A stretch of 64,000 bases of DNA, taken from Fennellomyces sp. T-0311. Taxonomy: Eukaryota; Mucoromycota; Mucoromycetes; Mucorales; Lichtheimiaceae. Position 1 is the first letter of the stretch; each line of letters begins with the position of its first letter. The translations under genes were made by a program, and so were the position numbers. The stretch is taken from the NCBI GenBank assembly GCA_025266875.1, contig JALLLT010000023.1, forward strand, positions 186,001 through 250,000. The letters run 5' to 3'. The notes beneath the pieces were generated by a model. It saw nothing but the letters and a program-made list of their open reading frames with translations. It ran no database searches and was not told where the DNA came from. Below, piece by piece: positions 45,338 to 58,539 of this stretch.

Positions 45338-46980
45338 ACCGCTTTTCCCTAAAGAAAATGATGAGTTTCACCCTTGTATTATCCCCAGTTAACGTGGTGA
45401 AAGTGTGTACGTACTAAAGGATGACAGACGATAAATTATTAGGTCCTACTGTAAGCTGCTGTTACAAAGATAACAGCAATTGTCTGTTCTTCACCAGGGT
45501 ACACGTCGTGATACAGTAGACATTTTGTGGTCGGATAGAGTTTCTTCTACGAAAAACCTTCCTTCACTAATAACTGTGTCCGCGACGGATCTCACCATTT
45601 TCTTCGCTCGAAGTTATACTTGTATTTCAATAGACAAAAAGGTATACGTAGCCATTATATAAATTATGGCCTTCTGTCTGCTTGATTGAAGGACTAATTT
45701 TGTGCATTCGAAAGTACTTTTTCAACAGCCCATACTTTGGAAAACGAAGCTATTAAAGTAGTTACATATTATGGTATATTTTATTTTATTTCGTTTGATG
45801 TACTCATATAGAAAAAAGTTATGAGACTTCGCTGAGTCGAAACTTACCAAGTGATGGAACTGTGATAGCGCCAAATGAAGACGTTACGCAGCCTTCGTGG
45901 TGCCGGGTGCTCCTCTACGTACTTCTTGGTCGCCTATGGTTCATAAGCCGCTCTTTTGTGTATTGTACATATCGGTTGATTATAAAGTAAATTCACGCTC
46001 GCTTAGATTATTAGGTGGCTTCTTCTTATTTGCGTAGATATAATACCGTTTACTAGACTTCTCTATATGGGGGTTGCTCTAAAGTCTTTGGCCATATGCT
46101 GCCAGAAATACTTTTAGTTAAGTTTTGTTGTTAAAGGTAAAGCGTATCCGCTTCGATAATTCCTCTTCCTTCATATAGATTTTAGATCCACTAGTGTGCC
46201 TATTATACGTAGGTCATACTGCTATTTTGCTGTACAAGGCAAGAAGAGGCAAATTCCTAGAACTTGTCAGCTTATCAGATGAAAAGCAGAGTGCATGCAA
46301 AAATTAAAGAGTAAGTGACTCTCTATTGGATTATCACGCCTTATTGCGCAGTAATGAAAACAGAACCTTCCGGAATGCTTACGAATCATATAGTTAAAGA
46401 TTAGGCGAACTCCGGGTGATGTCTCCTTATGTTATTTGGACCTGTTATGACACTTTGAGATTGTACTAAATAGAAGCAGCGGTAAGATCGTCACCGCGCA
46501 TACTGTAAGCCATAGTTCTGCTCTTTATAATCACTCACTATGGTTACACTGAAGCTGTGATATTGAAGAAACTTTTCTGAACCAGCCGTGTCAGTCCATT
46601 TATGTTGGCCAGGTCATACTTCCAATTGAAGAAGTGCCAAAGGATTTACGTAAGGCACTGAGTACGAAATCGAAATGTTACCAGAAAGGTGAAATGTCAA
46701 AATCTATAATAGGTGACGCGGAGGAGGCAGATGTGTATCTGCAGTGGTTGGTGACGACTCGGCTAAAGTGAAGCTAAAGTGAATAAGTTCGTGCTCTGAG
46801 ACCAGTGATAGATCATCACGGATTAGTAAAAAAGGAAGTAATTACTCAGCAGCCCTTTTTTGCTGGATTATTCTGCATTTCCTAAATAGCTTGGCTGTCC
46901 CGGTTCTTAACACCAAACCTGGATATGGCGCCGAGTCTCCCAAAAAATTAACTTGGTACATGCATATTGCGCAAAAACAG
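45338..46980. other. 1.6 kb gene-free region
   Basis: AT-rich; no coding frame, repeat or RNA gene recognised on either strand. Confidence 0.45.
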
Positions 46981-46988
46981 TATAAATA
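46981..46988 (+). promoter_or_regulatory. TATA box of the Old Yellow Enzyme gene
   Basis: TATAAATA lies 78 nt upstream of the ATG at 47066. Confidence 0.5.
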
Positions 46989-47065
46989 TTGAACAGAGCA
47001 GACGCACTGAGCAACCTCATTATTCTTTTAACTCAAAGCATATCACTTCCCATACAATTGCAAAC

Positions 47066-48238
47066 ATGCCTTCCACATCCGCACTCTTCAAGCCCATCAA
47101 GATCGGTAACATTCAACTGGAGCACCGCGTTGTTCTTGCTCCGTTGACACGCTTTCGAAATGACAAGAACCACGTTCCTACTGCCCTCCAGCAAGAATAC
47201 TATACGCAACGCGCAACCAACGGTGGTCTGCTTATCTCCGAGGCGACGTTCGTCTCTCCTATGAGTGGAGGGTATCCTGGTGCCCCAGGCATCTATGATG
47301 ACGAAATGATCCGAGGCTGGAAAAAGATTACAGATGCCGTTCACGCCAAAGGTGGTTTCATGTACCTGCAGCTTTGGCACGTTGGCAGAGCCACTGGATC
47401 CGCTCTCCTTCCCAACCACGCCCGGCCTGTGTCAGCCTCTACAATTGCTATCCGAGGCCCAAATATCTACACAGGTGGATCAGATTTTGAAGTCCCTCAT
47501 GCTCTTACTATCGAGGAAATTGCCCAAACTATCCAAGATTATGTCCAAGCTGCCAAGAACGCCATTGCTGCTGGCTTTGACGGTGTCGAGATCCACGCTG
47601 CGAACGGCTATTTGCCTGATCAGTTCCTCAACTCAGCCAGTAATAACCGAACAGATCAGTATGGTGGCTCCATTGAGAATCGCGCACGGTTTATCCTTGA
47701 ATTAGTAGATGCTCTCAGTCAGGTTGGAATTGAACGCGTTGGCATTCGTTTATCGCCATGGAGTGAGTTTCATGTAAGTAACAGAAGAAAAAGCATATTT
47801 GCCGCATGAGTTTTACTGACTTTTTGGCTTACTCAGGACGTCAAGGATGACACACCGTATGAAACCTGGGGATACCTTATCGACAAGCTCCAGGAACGCC
47901 ATCCAAACATGGCGTATATCCACATGATTGAACCTCGCGATGACTTCAAGGAAAGAAGCGTAATCGATACTGTCAATACCTTGGACCCTTTCCGTGCCAA
48001 ATGGAAGGGCACTTTTATATCCGCTGGAGGCTACACAACCAAGCCTACGCTTGCAGCTGAGATCGCGGACAAAACTGGAAACATGATTGCCATTGGCCGC
48101 GCCTTCATTGCCAACCCAGACCTTGTCCACCGCCTCAAGCACGATCTTCCGCTCAACAAATATAACCGAGCCACCTTTTACACCGGTGGACCTGTCGGCT
48201 ATATCGATTACCCTTTTGCCGAGGAAAAAACGGATTAA
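47066..48238 (+). CDS. Old Yellow Enzyme-type NADPH dehydrogenase (FMN ene-reductase)
   Basis: Two exons, 47066-47773 and 47837-48238, giving 369 residues. A TIM-barrel flavoenzyme: LAPLTRFR carries the FMN-tuning Thr28, and QLWHVGRAT and FDGVEIHAANGYLPDQFL give the substrate-binding pair His177/Asn180 with the proton-donor Tyr182. RTDQYGGSIENRARF and IAIGRAFIANPDL close the phosphate site. It reduces activated C=C bonds of enones with NADPH; the physiological substrate is unknown. Codon use is C-rich compared with the flanking AT-rich DNA, which suggests strong expression. Confidence 0.95.
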
Positions 48239-48426
48239 ACATTACTGCTATTGATAGAGTTACCATTCATTGATATAATGTAGAATCACAAGTTGCAATT
48301 GTACATTTTATTACTATACTAGCATAGAACCACAGATTTTCAGTAAGGCTGTTAGTTGATAAGAAAATCATATCCAATGATATCACATTAAAAAGCTTAT
48401 GCAATTGTGGAATTGACTATTAAATA

Positions 48427-48583
48427 CACAAAATTGGACCCCATTTTTTGCACCGGCGATTTTTTCAAAAATCTCGTGCAAAAAGCGGGGGTGCGCAAAT
48501 AACGGGATCGACTGGAATCCTGAGCGGTTTTGACGAGAATTGTGTGCAAAAACTGAGGGTATACAAAAAACGGGGTTCCACTG
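48427..48583. mobile_element. degenerate Tc1/mariner-type MITE
   Basis: The right end, reversed and complemented, begins CAGTGGAACCCCGTTTTTTG and is followed by TA (48584-48585). The left end reads AATTGGACCCCATTTTTTGC, an imperfect match, and its TA is at 48425-48426. An internal hairpin pairs TTTTTGCAC..GATTTTT with AAAAATC..GTGCAAAAA (about 48443-48485). It has the same CAGTG terminus as the element at 49185. Confidence 0.6.
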
Positions 48584-49184
48584 TATTCTGTTGCATATCA
48601 CTGGTACTATCATGAAAAGATGTTACAGACATCTGATGAGATTTGGAGGAAAAGTGTGCGTCTTTGCACTTAAAATACTTTATTATAAATTAATAATGCA
48701 GTATAAAGTCGACAACATTAATTATTTGCAGAATATCGAACAAGGCCTAATCATAGAGGGTTATTGAAGGCATTGGTTGGCCTCATACTGTTCATACGAG
48801 GGACTAAAGTATTCGTGGTCCAAGGTGATCACACATGCACCTATTATTAGATATATATTACGTATTATGGTGAGCATCATAATTAAACGAATTGAATGAT
48901 ATATTATACCATGCTTTTCTGTTCATGCGCTCAGAAGGCGCCGTTGGCACCTACAGTGCACAATAATTGTGAGAGTTAATTCTTTTCTATGCTCAGTGTC
49001 GAGTTTTACCAGTGTATAGGAGCAGTAAGCGTTCAATTGGCTGTAAAGCGACGAATCAGCAGCGCTTTGAGTAACCTCGCAGATGCTGTCGTAGCTACGG
49101 TGAGTGTCGCATTCCGAATTGCCATTACCGGGGAACATGACCACTGCATGTATCTAAACACAAGCCATGCTGGCAAAAGGAGTA

Positions 49185-49358
49185 CAGTGAACCGCCGCTT
49201 TTCCCTCCTTTGTTTTTCCTCATCCTCGCGTTTTCCCTAGGTCTGAGCATACTATCCACTCGACTTTAATATCTACATTACCTCGCTTTTTCCTCAACCC
49301 TGCTTTTTACTCGGTTTTTGGCGTTCCATCCCCTTAGGAAAAAATCGGGGGACCACTG
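49185..49358. mobile_element. Tc1/mariner-type MITE, CAGTG family
   Basis: The left end CAGTGAACCGCCGCTTTTCC and the right end (reverse complement) CAGTGGTCCCCCGATTTTTT form imperfect inverted repeats, with flanking TA at 49183-49184 and 49359-49360. No transposase frame. The interior is pyrimidine-rich with repeated CTCGCTTTTTCC-like units. Confidence 0.65.
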
Positions 49359-49811
49359 TAGCTGCGCCGTAGTCCGGAAAGTACTCTAGAATAGGTAGTT
49401 ATAAGCTACATTTTAGAGCAATTCTTAACCCTTGAACATTGCAAAACAATATTACTTGTTGTACGTGAACCATCAAACCATAGGCGGAAATGTAACATGA
49501 GTTAGCATACGAGGTGCTGCACGAGATGGTGTCCACTAGATTAACGTTGCCAGCTACAGAGAGCCACCACTCAATTTCAACCACAAAGGAGAAAGGGTCA
49601 TAGGGTTGATGTTAAGTGAGAGTATAATTTATCAGGTGAGTCATTATAATAACTGCTTGAAAGAGTTAGCTTAGGAGGTTGAAATATCTGAAGGTCAAGC
49701 ATAAAAGTACTAAGAGTGGTACATGATTATATGAAGAAGAAACATGTTATCACACTCAATACGTCATATCGTTGTCTTTTAAATGCTATATATACATATG
49801 TATCATTTACA

Positions 49812-51426
49812 TTAGACCGAAGAAAGTTGGATCCCAAGACGGAAACCTGTGTCAACGATTCGGAGTTTTGGATTTCTGGAAATGATTTGCTGTACCATGT
49901 CAGCACTATACTCGTTTCTCCAACGCTCCAACCGGCCTAAATGAGCGAAAGCAGTGATTTTCAGTTGTTCCAAACCAGAAAATCTTAGGAAGCACCGTAG
50001 CACATCGTCATCGATAATATGGTTAAAACCATATAAACCAACATGTTTGATAAGACCACTTGTTGCAGTAAAGAATTGAACGAGACCTTGTTGGGTAAGA
50101 ATTCGATTCTGTGATGGGTTCAATGTAAAATGCACTGTCTCCAACTTTGGCAAGTTGCTCAAGACTTCCAGTGTATTATCCATCAAGTCGTTTCCCCAGA
50201 AAAAATCAATCGTACGTAGCTTGTGGCAATGACGGAAGCATTCGGTTAGACGGAAAATTGTGTCACATGGCATGGCCGTCAGGGCATCAGTGGTTGGGAA
50301 AGTAAAGCACAAGACTTCTAACGTCCCGGAAATACTCTCAATTGTATCATGTAAATCAAGTATATCCACATGATGGTCGTTGATTGCGACTGAGAGTTTC
50401 TGGAGGGAACGCGAGGATGATAATGGTTTATATTGCGAAGCTTGACCGATGGTATTCGTCGAAAAAATGAGTGATGAAAGATTTGGAGGGCATATCTGCA
50501 ATATCTGTCGCATGACTCTTTTCCAGTGAGTTTGCGGAGCAAGTACAAGCTCTTCCAATAATGGGCACAGCGAGAGTAGCTCAGTAAGCAAAGCAAGATG
50601 TGTTCTGGGGATTGTGTGTAGTTTGTTGATTCGGAGTGACCTGATTGACAATTGTCTAACCATGGGTTTGCAGAGAATACTTCCATGCAGTTCGTTCGAA
50701 AAGATAAGCTCGTTCAACCCACGGCAGTCTGCCAGGTTCCGAAGTAGATCCTCGTAAGAGCGATGCGATACGATTGAGCCAATTACCAAAGCTTTCAGTG
50801 TGGCGACTTGGCTATTGACTCCTTGCACGACATCTCTTGTTCTTCCATGCAAAATTACACCTATGTACATACGAGAAAAAATGTATACAGTATGATATTG
50901 GCATAAAATGTTACGTAACTTTGTCATCATTCTACTTACTATGGTAGCATTTATATTCACTCAGTAGACGGGATATCAGGCGAGACTGCCGATCATGGAT
51001 TTGGCGATCTTGCTGTACCAACCATTCCTCCAGTAGCATTTTCTCGTATTGCCCGAGGCGTCCCAATGGGTATGTAGTGACAATATCCACCAGTGCTAGT
51101 TGCGGCCACACCGAACCCATGAGTATTGTTTTCCAGACAGGAAACGCCTGTACGCACGCCATAAAGTCGAAAAATTCCATATGTTTGAAGATCATGTATA
51201 GGATTTCTGGAGGAAACATGCGCATGAAGTCAGGTGTCATTCTTTGGTGCGCTCTTTGTGTTATCGACGCTTCCATTGAGCGTGAAGCTGTTGCATGAAC
51301 GGTAGCCTCGTTTAAAGAGTCCTGAAGTACTTGGGTGGAAAGCTGTGGTGGTGGTGGTGCAATTGCCTCTTGGAAGTCATCTGTCTGTTGATCACTACTA
51401 GCATGTGCTGTTGTCGAGGTATTCAT
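49812..51426 (-). CDS. F-box protein with leucine-rich repeats
   Basis: Two exons, 51426-50940 and 50860-49812, giving 511 residues. The F-box is at about 68-112 (FMRMFPPEILYMIFKHMEFF ... ACVQAFPVWKTIL). The C-terminal ~340 residues hold irregular LRR-like strands (LRINKLHTIPRTH, LCPLLEELVLAP, LEVLSNLPKLETVHF, LRFSGLEQLKITAF). Such proteins select substrates for SCF ubiquitin ligases through Skp1. The substrate is unknown. Intron phase 1, GTAAGT donor. The N-terminal 65 residues are Thr/Ala/Gln-rich and probably disordered. Confidence 0.85.
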
Positions 51427-52466
51427 CTGGTTTTTACTTCTATCAGAAAGGAAAGAAAAAAGCGATAGTATATCTGATATATTAAGTATCCAATAATTGA
51501 ACTCGTCTGCATGTCATACCTCCATTTACGGTACCTTCATCACATACTGTCATCATACTGCCGTCAAGCCATGGCTTTCTATGTGCATCCAGCTGATTGT
51601 TTTCATGACGCCGTAAGTTCTTATTCGATGGATTACGTAGTCTGAATAACAATGAACTGCCTTACAGCTGACAGTAGGTTTACATGGTTATAAAAAAGCA
51701 TACTGTATTTTTGAGCAAGACCTACGAGAGCGCTGATAGAAGCAACAAGCACGTACGTACTTACGCAGCCGCAATTGCCGTACCTTCCTCCATTTAAGCG
51801 GTCTTCGAAGATTGCTTAACCCGTTTAGCTTTTCTTTTTGACAATATGGCAGTGTCTCAAATCGCCTAGCCTTAGTCATAGTCGGGTTCTAGTAGGAAAA
51901 TATTGAATTCATTTATGGAAGGCTTGCAAATCCGACCTTATGGAGATATGTCGCCTCCTTGCGCTACAAAGTTTAGAAAATAGAGAGAGCTGATCCTATG
52001 CTTTGAAAGCACCATAATGGCAAAAAGAGAGATCAGTGTAGATATGAAGGTGTAATAAAATTTACAAAAGAAATAAGAAACTAAGCTAGTATGCGATGGT
52101 GACAGCCTTTTTCGTAGGCGGATAGAATGTGGGGCTCTGTCGCCGTGTGTAGCTTACTTAATGACACACAAAGCCGGCGGTTCCATCTACTTTTACTAAC
52201 CTTTGAAGCAGCCCACTCTATATTATATTTATGTGCGGCAATATTTATCCGATGACCACCGGAGCAAACATATAATTAACCGGTAAGGCACTGTTATGCT
52301 TCAGATGCTTCAGCGCCAAGATGACTCCAACCGTGCCTCTGATACGAGCAAGTCGTCATTCATTGGCTATGTTGGTCACAGTCTGCCAATCCATTGGTTG
52401 TGCCTAGTCGCTTTAACCCGACCAGATTTGATCACAGAGGACTGAAACGCGCCCTTCGTTTCGCCA
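51427..52466. other. divergent intergenic region
   Basis: Between the F-box gene (minus) and Vps33 (plus). A basic minus-strand frame at 51879-51688 was judged unconvincing. Nothing else seen. Confidence 0.45.
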
Positions 52467-55333
52467 ATGAGCAAAGACAACGCATCGCATTTGGGGAATA
52501 CTCCACTCCATCTGGAAAAGCTTAAGGAGGTCGCGCGGAAAGAGTTACCACAGCTCCTCGATACAGTAAAGTAACGCTCGATCGAAGCGAGAAAATGGCG
52601 CTCTTACCCATGGTTGCTAGGTCCGAGGCAAGAAGGGATTGGTGCTCGATCCACAACTGACAGGTCCCCTCAGCTTGATCGCCGAATTCACACTGCTGAA
52701 GGTTTCTTTTGAATTACGCTTTCGACCATTCACAGAAAACGCTATAACCTCTCGCTGTAGGACCATGGCGTTGAGAAGATATACCACCTGGATTCAGATA
52801 CCCTCGACTCAGATTGCTCCAGTCTCATTTATCTATGTCGACCGAAAATGAAGTATATGCGGTTCATTGCAAGTATGCGAAACACAAATAGAGGATGCAC
52901 ATGAAGAATGTCTTTCCTTATCATACAACAATATAGACCATATCAAGCAGCTTTCTCAAGGAAGCGACACCAAGACTGACTTTTCATTGTATTTTGTCCC
53001 ACGACGAACTCGAGTTTGTGAGCGTATCCTTGAGGAGGAAGGTGTGTTTGGAAGTATCACGATTGGAGACTATGCAATGGACTGGATCCCGTTGGAGGAT
53101 GATTTGATATCGATGGAGCTGGATCCAGGAACATGGAAAGAAATTTACCTGGTAAGTTTGAGGTGTTGCCTGTGCGAAGAAGGGGTGCTGATAAAGTTTG
53201 CATGACAGGATGGAGATCACACATCAATCTATTATGCGGCCAAATCGTTAATGAAGCTGCAGTCTATCTATGGCCTGTTTCCACGCATTATCGGTAAAGG
53301 TGACGCGGCACGCGTGAGTGTTGGTGTTATCAATGAATTTTCTGTAGCGTTAAACTTGTTTGGGTTAGCAACTGGCCGATATGCTTGTACGTATGCGACG
53401 AGAGCAGGCAGTGGTGGATGAAGTATCAAGTTTCACTGCTTCAAAAACGCCGTCCCTGCTCAACACAGTGTCCAATCACATCGACCAATTCATCATCATC
53501 GACCGCAACATTGACATTGTCACCCCTTTATGCACACAACTCACCTACGAAGGACTTATCGACGAGACGATGGGCATCAATCATTGTAAGGGTGCCGCGA
53601 TTGGTTTGTATGCAGGGTCTGACCATTGGGATTAGGCTTTGTCGAATTGGATGCAGCGCTTGTAAATCCAAATCAACCAGCCAACAACCCCTCAAAACCT
53701 GGAGCATCTGGGGCAACGGCACAAGCGACGTCTGGTACAGCAAACCAAGCTGGCAAAAAGAAAAAGTATGTGCTCAATGCGTCCGACAAGCTCTTTAGCC
53801 AGCTGCGTGATCAGAATTTCGCCGTTGTCGGTGGCATGTTGAACAAAATTGCGAAACGTATCAATGAAAACTACGAGGTCTGTAACTTGATTTCCCACAT
53901 GGTATGTGTGTTACTTTGTCAGCTTATTGTGTCAGATATTAGGAACGACACCATGCAAAGACTGTTGCACAGATTCGAGACTTTGTTGGCCGACTAGGCG
54001 AATTGCAACAAGAACATCAATCACTTCGAATTCGTATCCTTTTTTTTATGGAACGCACTTTTTTAAACGTATAGGAAACATTGTCTCCTTGACTCGAATG
54101 GATAGATACTGGCATTGCTGAACAGATTATGGAGTATACCATTACAGATGAGTTTAACCGGATCCTTGAAGTACAGCAAAGTAAGTTCATTGTGTAACTC
54201 GATACATACCAAACTCACACTTCCTTATCTAGACGTTGTTGCTGGCATTGATGGGAATAAGGAGCCCGATTACATTGAGGAGATGATCAACAAACAGAAA
54301 TCGCTCATCCAAGTGCTTCGACTTCTATGCTTGATGTCATTAGCTCAAGGAGGTCTTAAGGTCAAACTGTATGACCATTTCCGACGGGAGATTGTTCAAG
54401 TATGCTGCTAGTTTAATTCACCGTCTAGCGCTGCTTACCTAATTTTCTAGACATATGGCTACGAACACGTTGAAACGTTACACCGACTGGAGGCGTTAGG
54501 ACTTCTTGCCAAACGTACCACAGCTGCACCATCCCGTAGCGCCTTTTCACAAAACAGACGATTATTGCGCTTGATTGTCGATGACGTTGACGAATTCCAT
54601 CCCAACGATATATCTTACGTGTACTCGGGCTACGCGCCTATGAGTGTTCGATTGGTCCAGTGTGCGATGCAAAAACTTGGTGGCGGAAGTATAGCTAATA
54701 CGGGTGCCAGCGCAGCAAGTTTGTTCTCCTACGTCGGGGGAATCAATGGCGCGAACACAGGCACAACTTTCATCGGCCGTGATGAGAAACCAAATGGAAC
54801 TTCTACGAATGGCAAACTGAATCCGAATCCCGGTGTAACGGTTACCAACGGATGGCGTGGTTACGAAGAGGTTCTCAAACTATTACCGGGCAAGTCGTTC
54901 GAAATAGCCCAGTCTGTGGAATATGGCCCTGAGACTAATGCAGCCATGGCTCGTGCCAAACGTATGAAATGGATGGTGTTTATAAAAAGTGACGAGCTAA
55001 CTGAGCTTTTTTCTTTCCTTGTAGGACATGGGCTACAGCATGGAAAGACAACTGTTATCTTTTTCTTGGGCGGATGTACTTTTACTGAAGTATCCGCAAT
55101 ACGATTCCTTGCACAACACGACGAGAGTATGTTTCTGACGGTGCATGATGGACGTAATACTTATCACATGTTTATATCTAGGTCGTGATTACCTCGTTGC
55201 TACGACACAGATGATTAATGGAAACACATTTCTGGAGCCCATTGTTCAAAGCATACAAAAGCAGACTTCGGCACATGGCACAGGAACTAGCGGTGGTTAC
55301 GGTGTGGCCCAGAATGCTGCTCCAGATATGTGA
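52467..55333 (+). CDS. vps33: Vps33-type Sec1/Munc18 protein
   Basis: Thirteen exons: 52467-52565, 52621-52701, 52761-52872, 52937-53151, 53209-53313, 53369-53585, 53636-53877, 53943-54033, 54106-54180, 54233-54399, 54451-54961, 55025-55126 and 55182-55333, giving 722 residues. Family blocks: [80 protein letters not shown] and [19 protein letters not shown]. It is the SM subunit of the HOPS/CORVET tethers, binding SNAREs for endosome-vacuole fusion. Donors of introns 2 (GTTTCT) and 7 (GTCTGT) are weak but phase-consistent. Intron 11 (54962-55024) is 63 nt and stop-free. The insert after exon 7 start is Ala/Gly/Gln-rich. A decayed copy of its 3' end lies at about 59.8-60.1 kb. Confidence 0.93.
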
Positions 55334-55363
55334 AAAACTGACGCTCGTGTACTTGTATACGAA

Positions 55364-55389
55364 ATATATATATATATATATATATATAT
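55364..55389. repeat. AT dinucleotide microsatellite
   Basis: About 13 AT units just after the Vps33 stop codon, within its likely 3' UTR. Confidence 0.85.
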
Positions 55390-58300
55390 TCTTTACATCC
55401 ATAAGATCTTTCGCTGTCCTGCTTACCTCGTTCCTCGTAAAAATATTTATGCGGTTCATAGATTTAATGGCAGGGTATCAATTTGATGGCAACGAGTTTT
55501 ATAACATCACTCAAAAGACGAGACTCTCTTTTGTTTTGTAAAAGCATAAAGTACATATTTATCTATGTATCCGGCGTATTGGTAATCATAACCGTATTAT
55601 TTCAATTGATGATAAAGTCAATTATATGGAGGACATACGTATTTCTGTCAAGCAAAAAATGAACATGGCGTGCTTACTATATTGATGCTAGCAGAGGAAT
55701 GCTCTTTCGAGGATATTTCGGATATCAAAATCCGTGGCATGTAAAAGTGGCTTCTTCGACGATATTGCGAGAAAGGCCCAAAGAGGTAAAATGAAACAGC
55801 AACTCCTTTTCATTGGCCTTTCTCGTTTCGAATAAACGACAGATACGATAGCTGCGTCACAGCTGTCACCTTGCAAGGCATGAAAATTATCTTTGACTTA
55901 TCGCATTCCACTTTTTTCCACCTTTTTCTTGGTGTTGATCGGCGTGCTTTTGAAAGTGCAATACAAATACAAGCTCACCAGTTATGCGTAAGCAAACGAG
56001 CAAGGTGAAAAAGAATAATCTTTCAGGATTGGTGTAAAGCCATTAGGTATTACATTTATACACACAGTGGATTGCTTCCTACAGTGCGGTAGCCAACTAA
56101 CCTTTCCACCGCACGAATACAAAAGCCAATGTGCCTGAATGGGTCGTCGTCTAGATATAACAATTGAAGTTTACGTCAAGCCATGACCTAACTAATTGGA
56201 GATAAATGCTTTCTTCACTTGTTGACACTACGTTTTTTCACAGCAAGAGGTAATAAGCAAACTATTGCTACTTTCTTGACATCGTTCATTATACGCCTCG
56301 CACCTCGTACATCTATATTTCGAATTTTATGATCTGAAAGATATCAGACAGAGATAAACAGCAAATACATAGCATAATCTCTCGCTTCACTTTCCACTAC
56401 CTAAGCGATAGTGCCTTGAAGTATGCGAAAAGTAAAAACGGTAAACGATGGATAATGTTACAAGACATTATTAATCATTCATTTTACTTACCAAATACGT
56501 ATCTATGAAAGGTACGAAAGTCAAACGCATATATACGCAGATCACAATTTGTTGAGGCAAATATCACAAACAATACGATCGACTCTCAGCAAATGAGGTT
56601 GGACAGGTATTCTTTCAGCTCATTTAATTATATACATACTGGGTTTTGACGTGCATAAAGTAACGATCGTGGTTTATGACTAGCTACTAGTGGCTGTTGG
56701 TTTGACAATGTGCGCGCCAACAATATGTTTCTGTATCCTAAAAATGATCCCCACACATTTTAATAACTACGCGCAGCGCGAACTCCGTTAAATTGGAATG
56801 AGTCAAAGGAAAAGAAACGAAGGCGAGCACCGTCGTGTAATTGCTGTGGAAGAAAATAGCAGAAAAAATCTGCTTTGAATAATTCTACATACATAATGCT
56901 TTGGTGTTCACTACAGTGAATTAAACAGCCACCACTCCCAACCGATAACGAAACGAACATTGCGGGAACTACACTTGAGCGGCGCTGCATCAAGCGCAGA
57001 TGCCGTTTAAGCCTTCACTGAAATAGACCAAGAACGGAATTTTAGCCACACCCACTACAAAACTTACATCGACTAGGATGTCGCAGAAAGACTATCACGT
57101 CAATGGTTCATCTCCAAGCATAACTTAAAGGAACATAATTCAAGGTTCTGGTCATCAACTACGAGCTGACGTTTATGGGATTTTTCGATATTAGGGATCT
57201 CTCTATCAAAACGAGCTCAACATCCATCCGGACTATAGTCTCATGAATAGACGACTAGAGTGGCTTGCAATTTTAGATACATAAGGAAATCAGAAGATTG
57301 CAAAACCATCAATTCCTTCATGAAGTCTTTCGATAAACTACTATTATTACAACTCAAAACTTTTAACTTTTGCGCACCATCGTGCATGTCTCTTTTGTCA
57401 AAACTACCGGCTAATATTATGAGAGATAAGCATGTTTGAAAACGTACAAGGCTCATCATACTCTTAATTGAGAAATGCAAGGTGACTCAAAGCTAAACTG
57501 CCAATCATAGGGCACGTCGAGTTGATGATATGAAGGCGATTTTTCCGCGGTACATACGATGCAGATTAGCGGCCCTCTACAAGAGAGAAAATGACCGGGA
57601 AACCATTTTACATACGTGCTACTTTATGTATAGTAGCAGGAAAATGTAAACATAAACGGTATCCGTTGGTTTCGTTTCGGTTTCCGGCTTATATCGGAAG
57701 GGGATTTGGAGTGGCAGCAATAAGCACAAAATATCATCCACCATGTTTTCCTTCTGGCTCTAACACACATATATCCGCCTGTAACGACCATATATCCGTT
57801 TTTGGTGATGTATTTCAAGTGTAGCCATGCTTACATATAATTTGCTACATATTCTATGGAGTTTCGCCGAGGGATACTAATGATAACAGCAATTTATAGC
57901 AATTCTGAACAAAGCTCACCCAAAAGTAACTACATACCACATACTACTAGAATTTAGGTCAAAATGTAGAAGGACAGGTTCAATAATCCGCAGCGTTTGT
58001 CGCAAAACATCATCAAAACTTGCAACAACATCATAATAACGGCCATGATAGCCTCTAAATTACCAAGAGAGGACAAACCGAGTATCAGGCAGTTTTGGAG
58101 ACAGTCAAGCCAATAATCGAATAAAAAAAATTAACTGCAACATCACGAATCTACAACAATCAGCATATTCCCAGCGAAGAGCACAATCTTATTTAGTTAA
58201 GTCTCAAAATTTTGTTTATACAAGGCACGAACACAGACCAAAAGAAAAATACAGGCGTTCGCTATTACTCTCGGAGGAAATATCGATGTGATAATACATG

Positions 58301-58539
58301 AAGCAACTTAACTAAGAAGACACGCAGTCGAGCAATTGCACGAGTTACGAAAGGGACTCTGGGAAGCTATCTCATTAACTGCCCGTGTTGAAGTGTTCTC
58401 TTCCATTATATACTACGGCGTTCCTTACGCACACACATACGTATTAGTTTTGCTGCCTTGTGATACTATCAGAGTCATGGAAGGATGAGACATATATATG
58501 TATGCTTGTGTTCTTCCTTGGACAAGGAACATGGACTTG
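55390..58539. other. 3.1 kb gene-poor region
   Basis: AT-rich with only short scattered frames. No credible gene, repeat or RNA gene recognised on either strand. Confidence 0.45.

Larger units (their letters stand above)
48239..49811. other. intergenic region with MITE-like elements
   Basis: Between two convergent genes (OYE plus, F-box minus). It contains the elements at 48427-48583 and 49185-49358; the rest has no recognised content. Confidence 0.45.

Noticed and set aside
48440..48590. Short palindromes resembling CRISPR-like or regulatory repeats
   Set aside because: Fully explained by the inverted repeats of a degenerate MITE; no spacer-repeat periodicity.
51688..51879. Basic minus-strand frame next to a GTACGT donor-like site
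   Set aside because: No second exon continues it and no family match; the context is AT-rich intergenic DNA.
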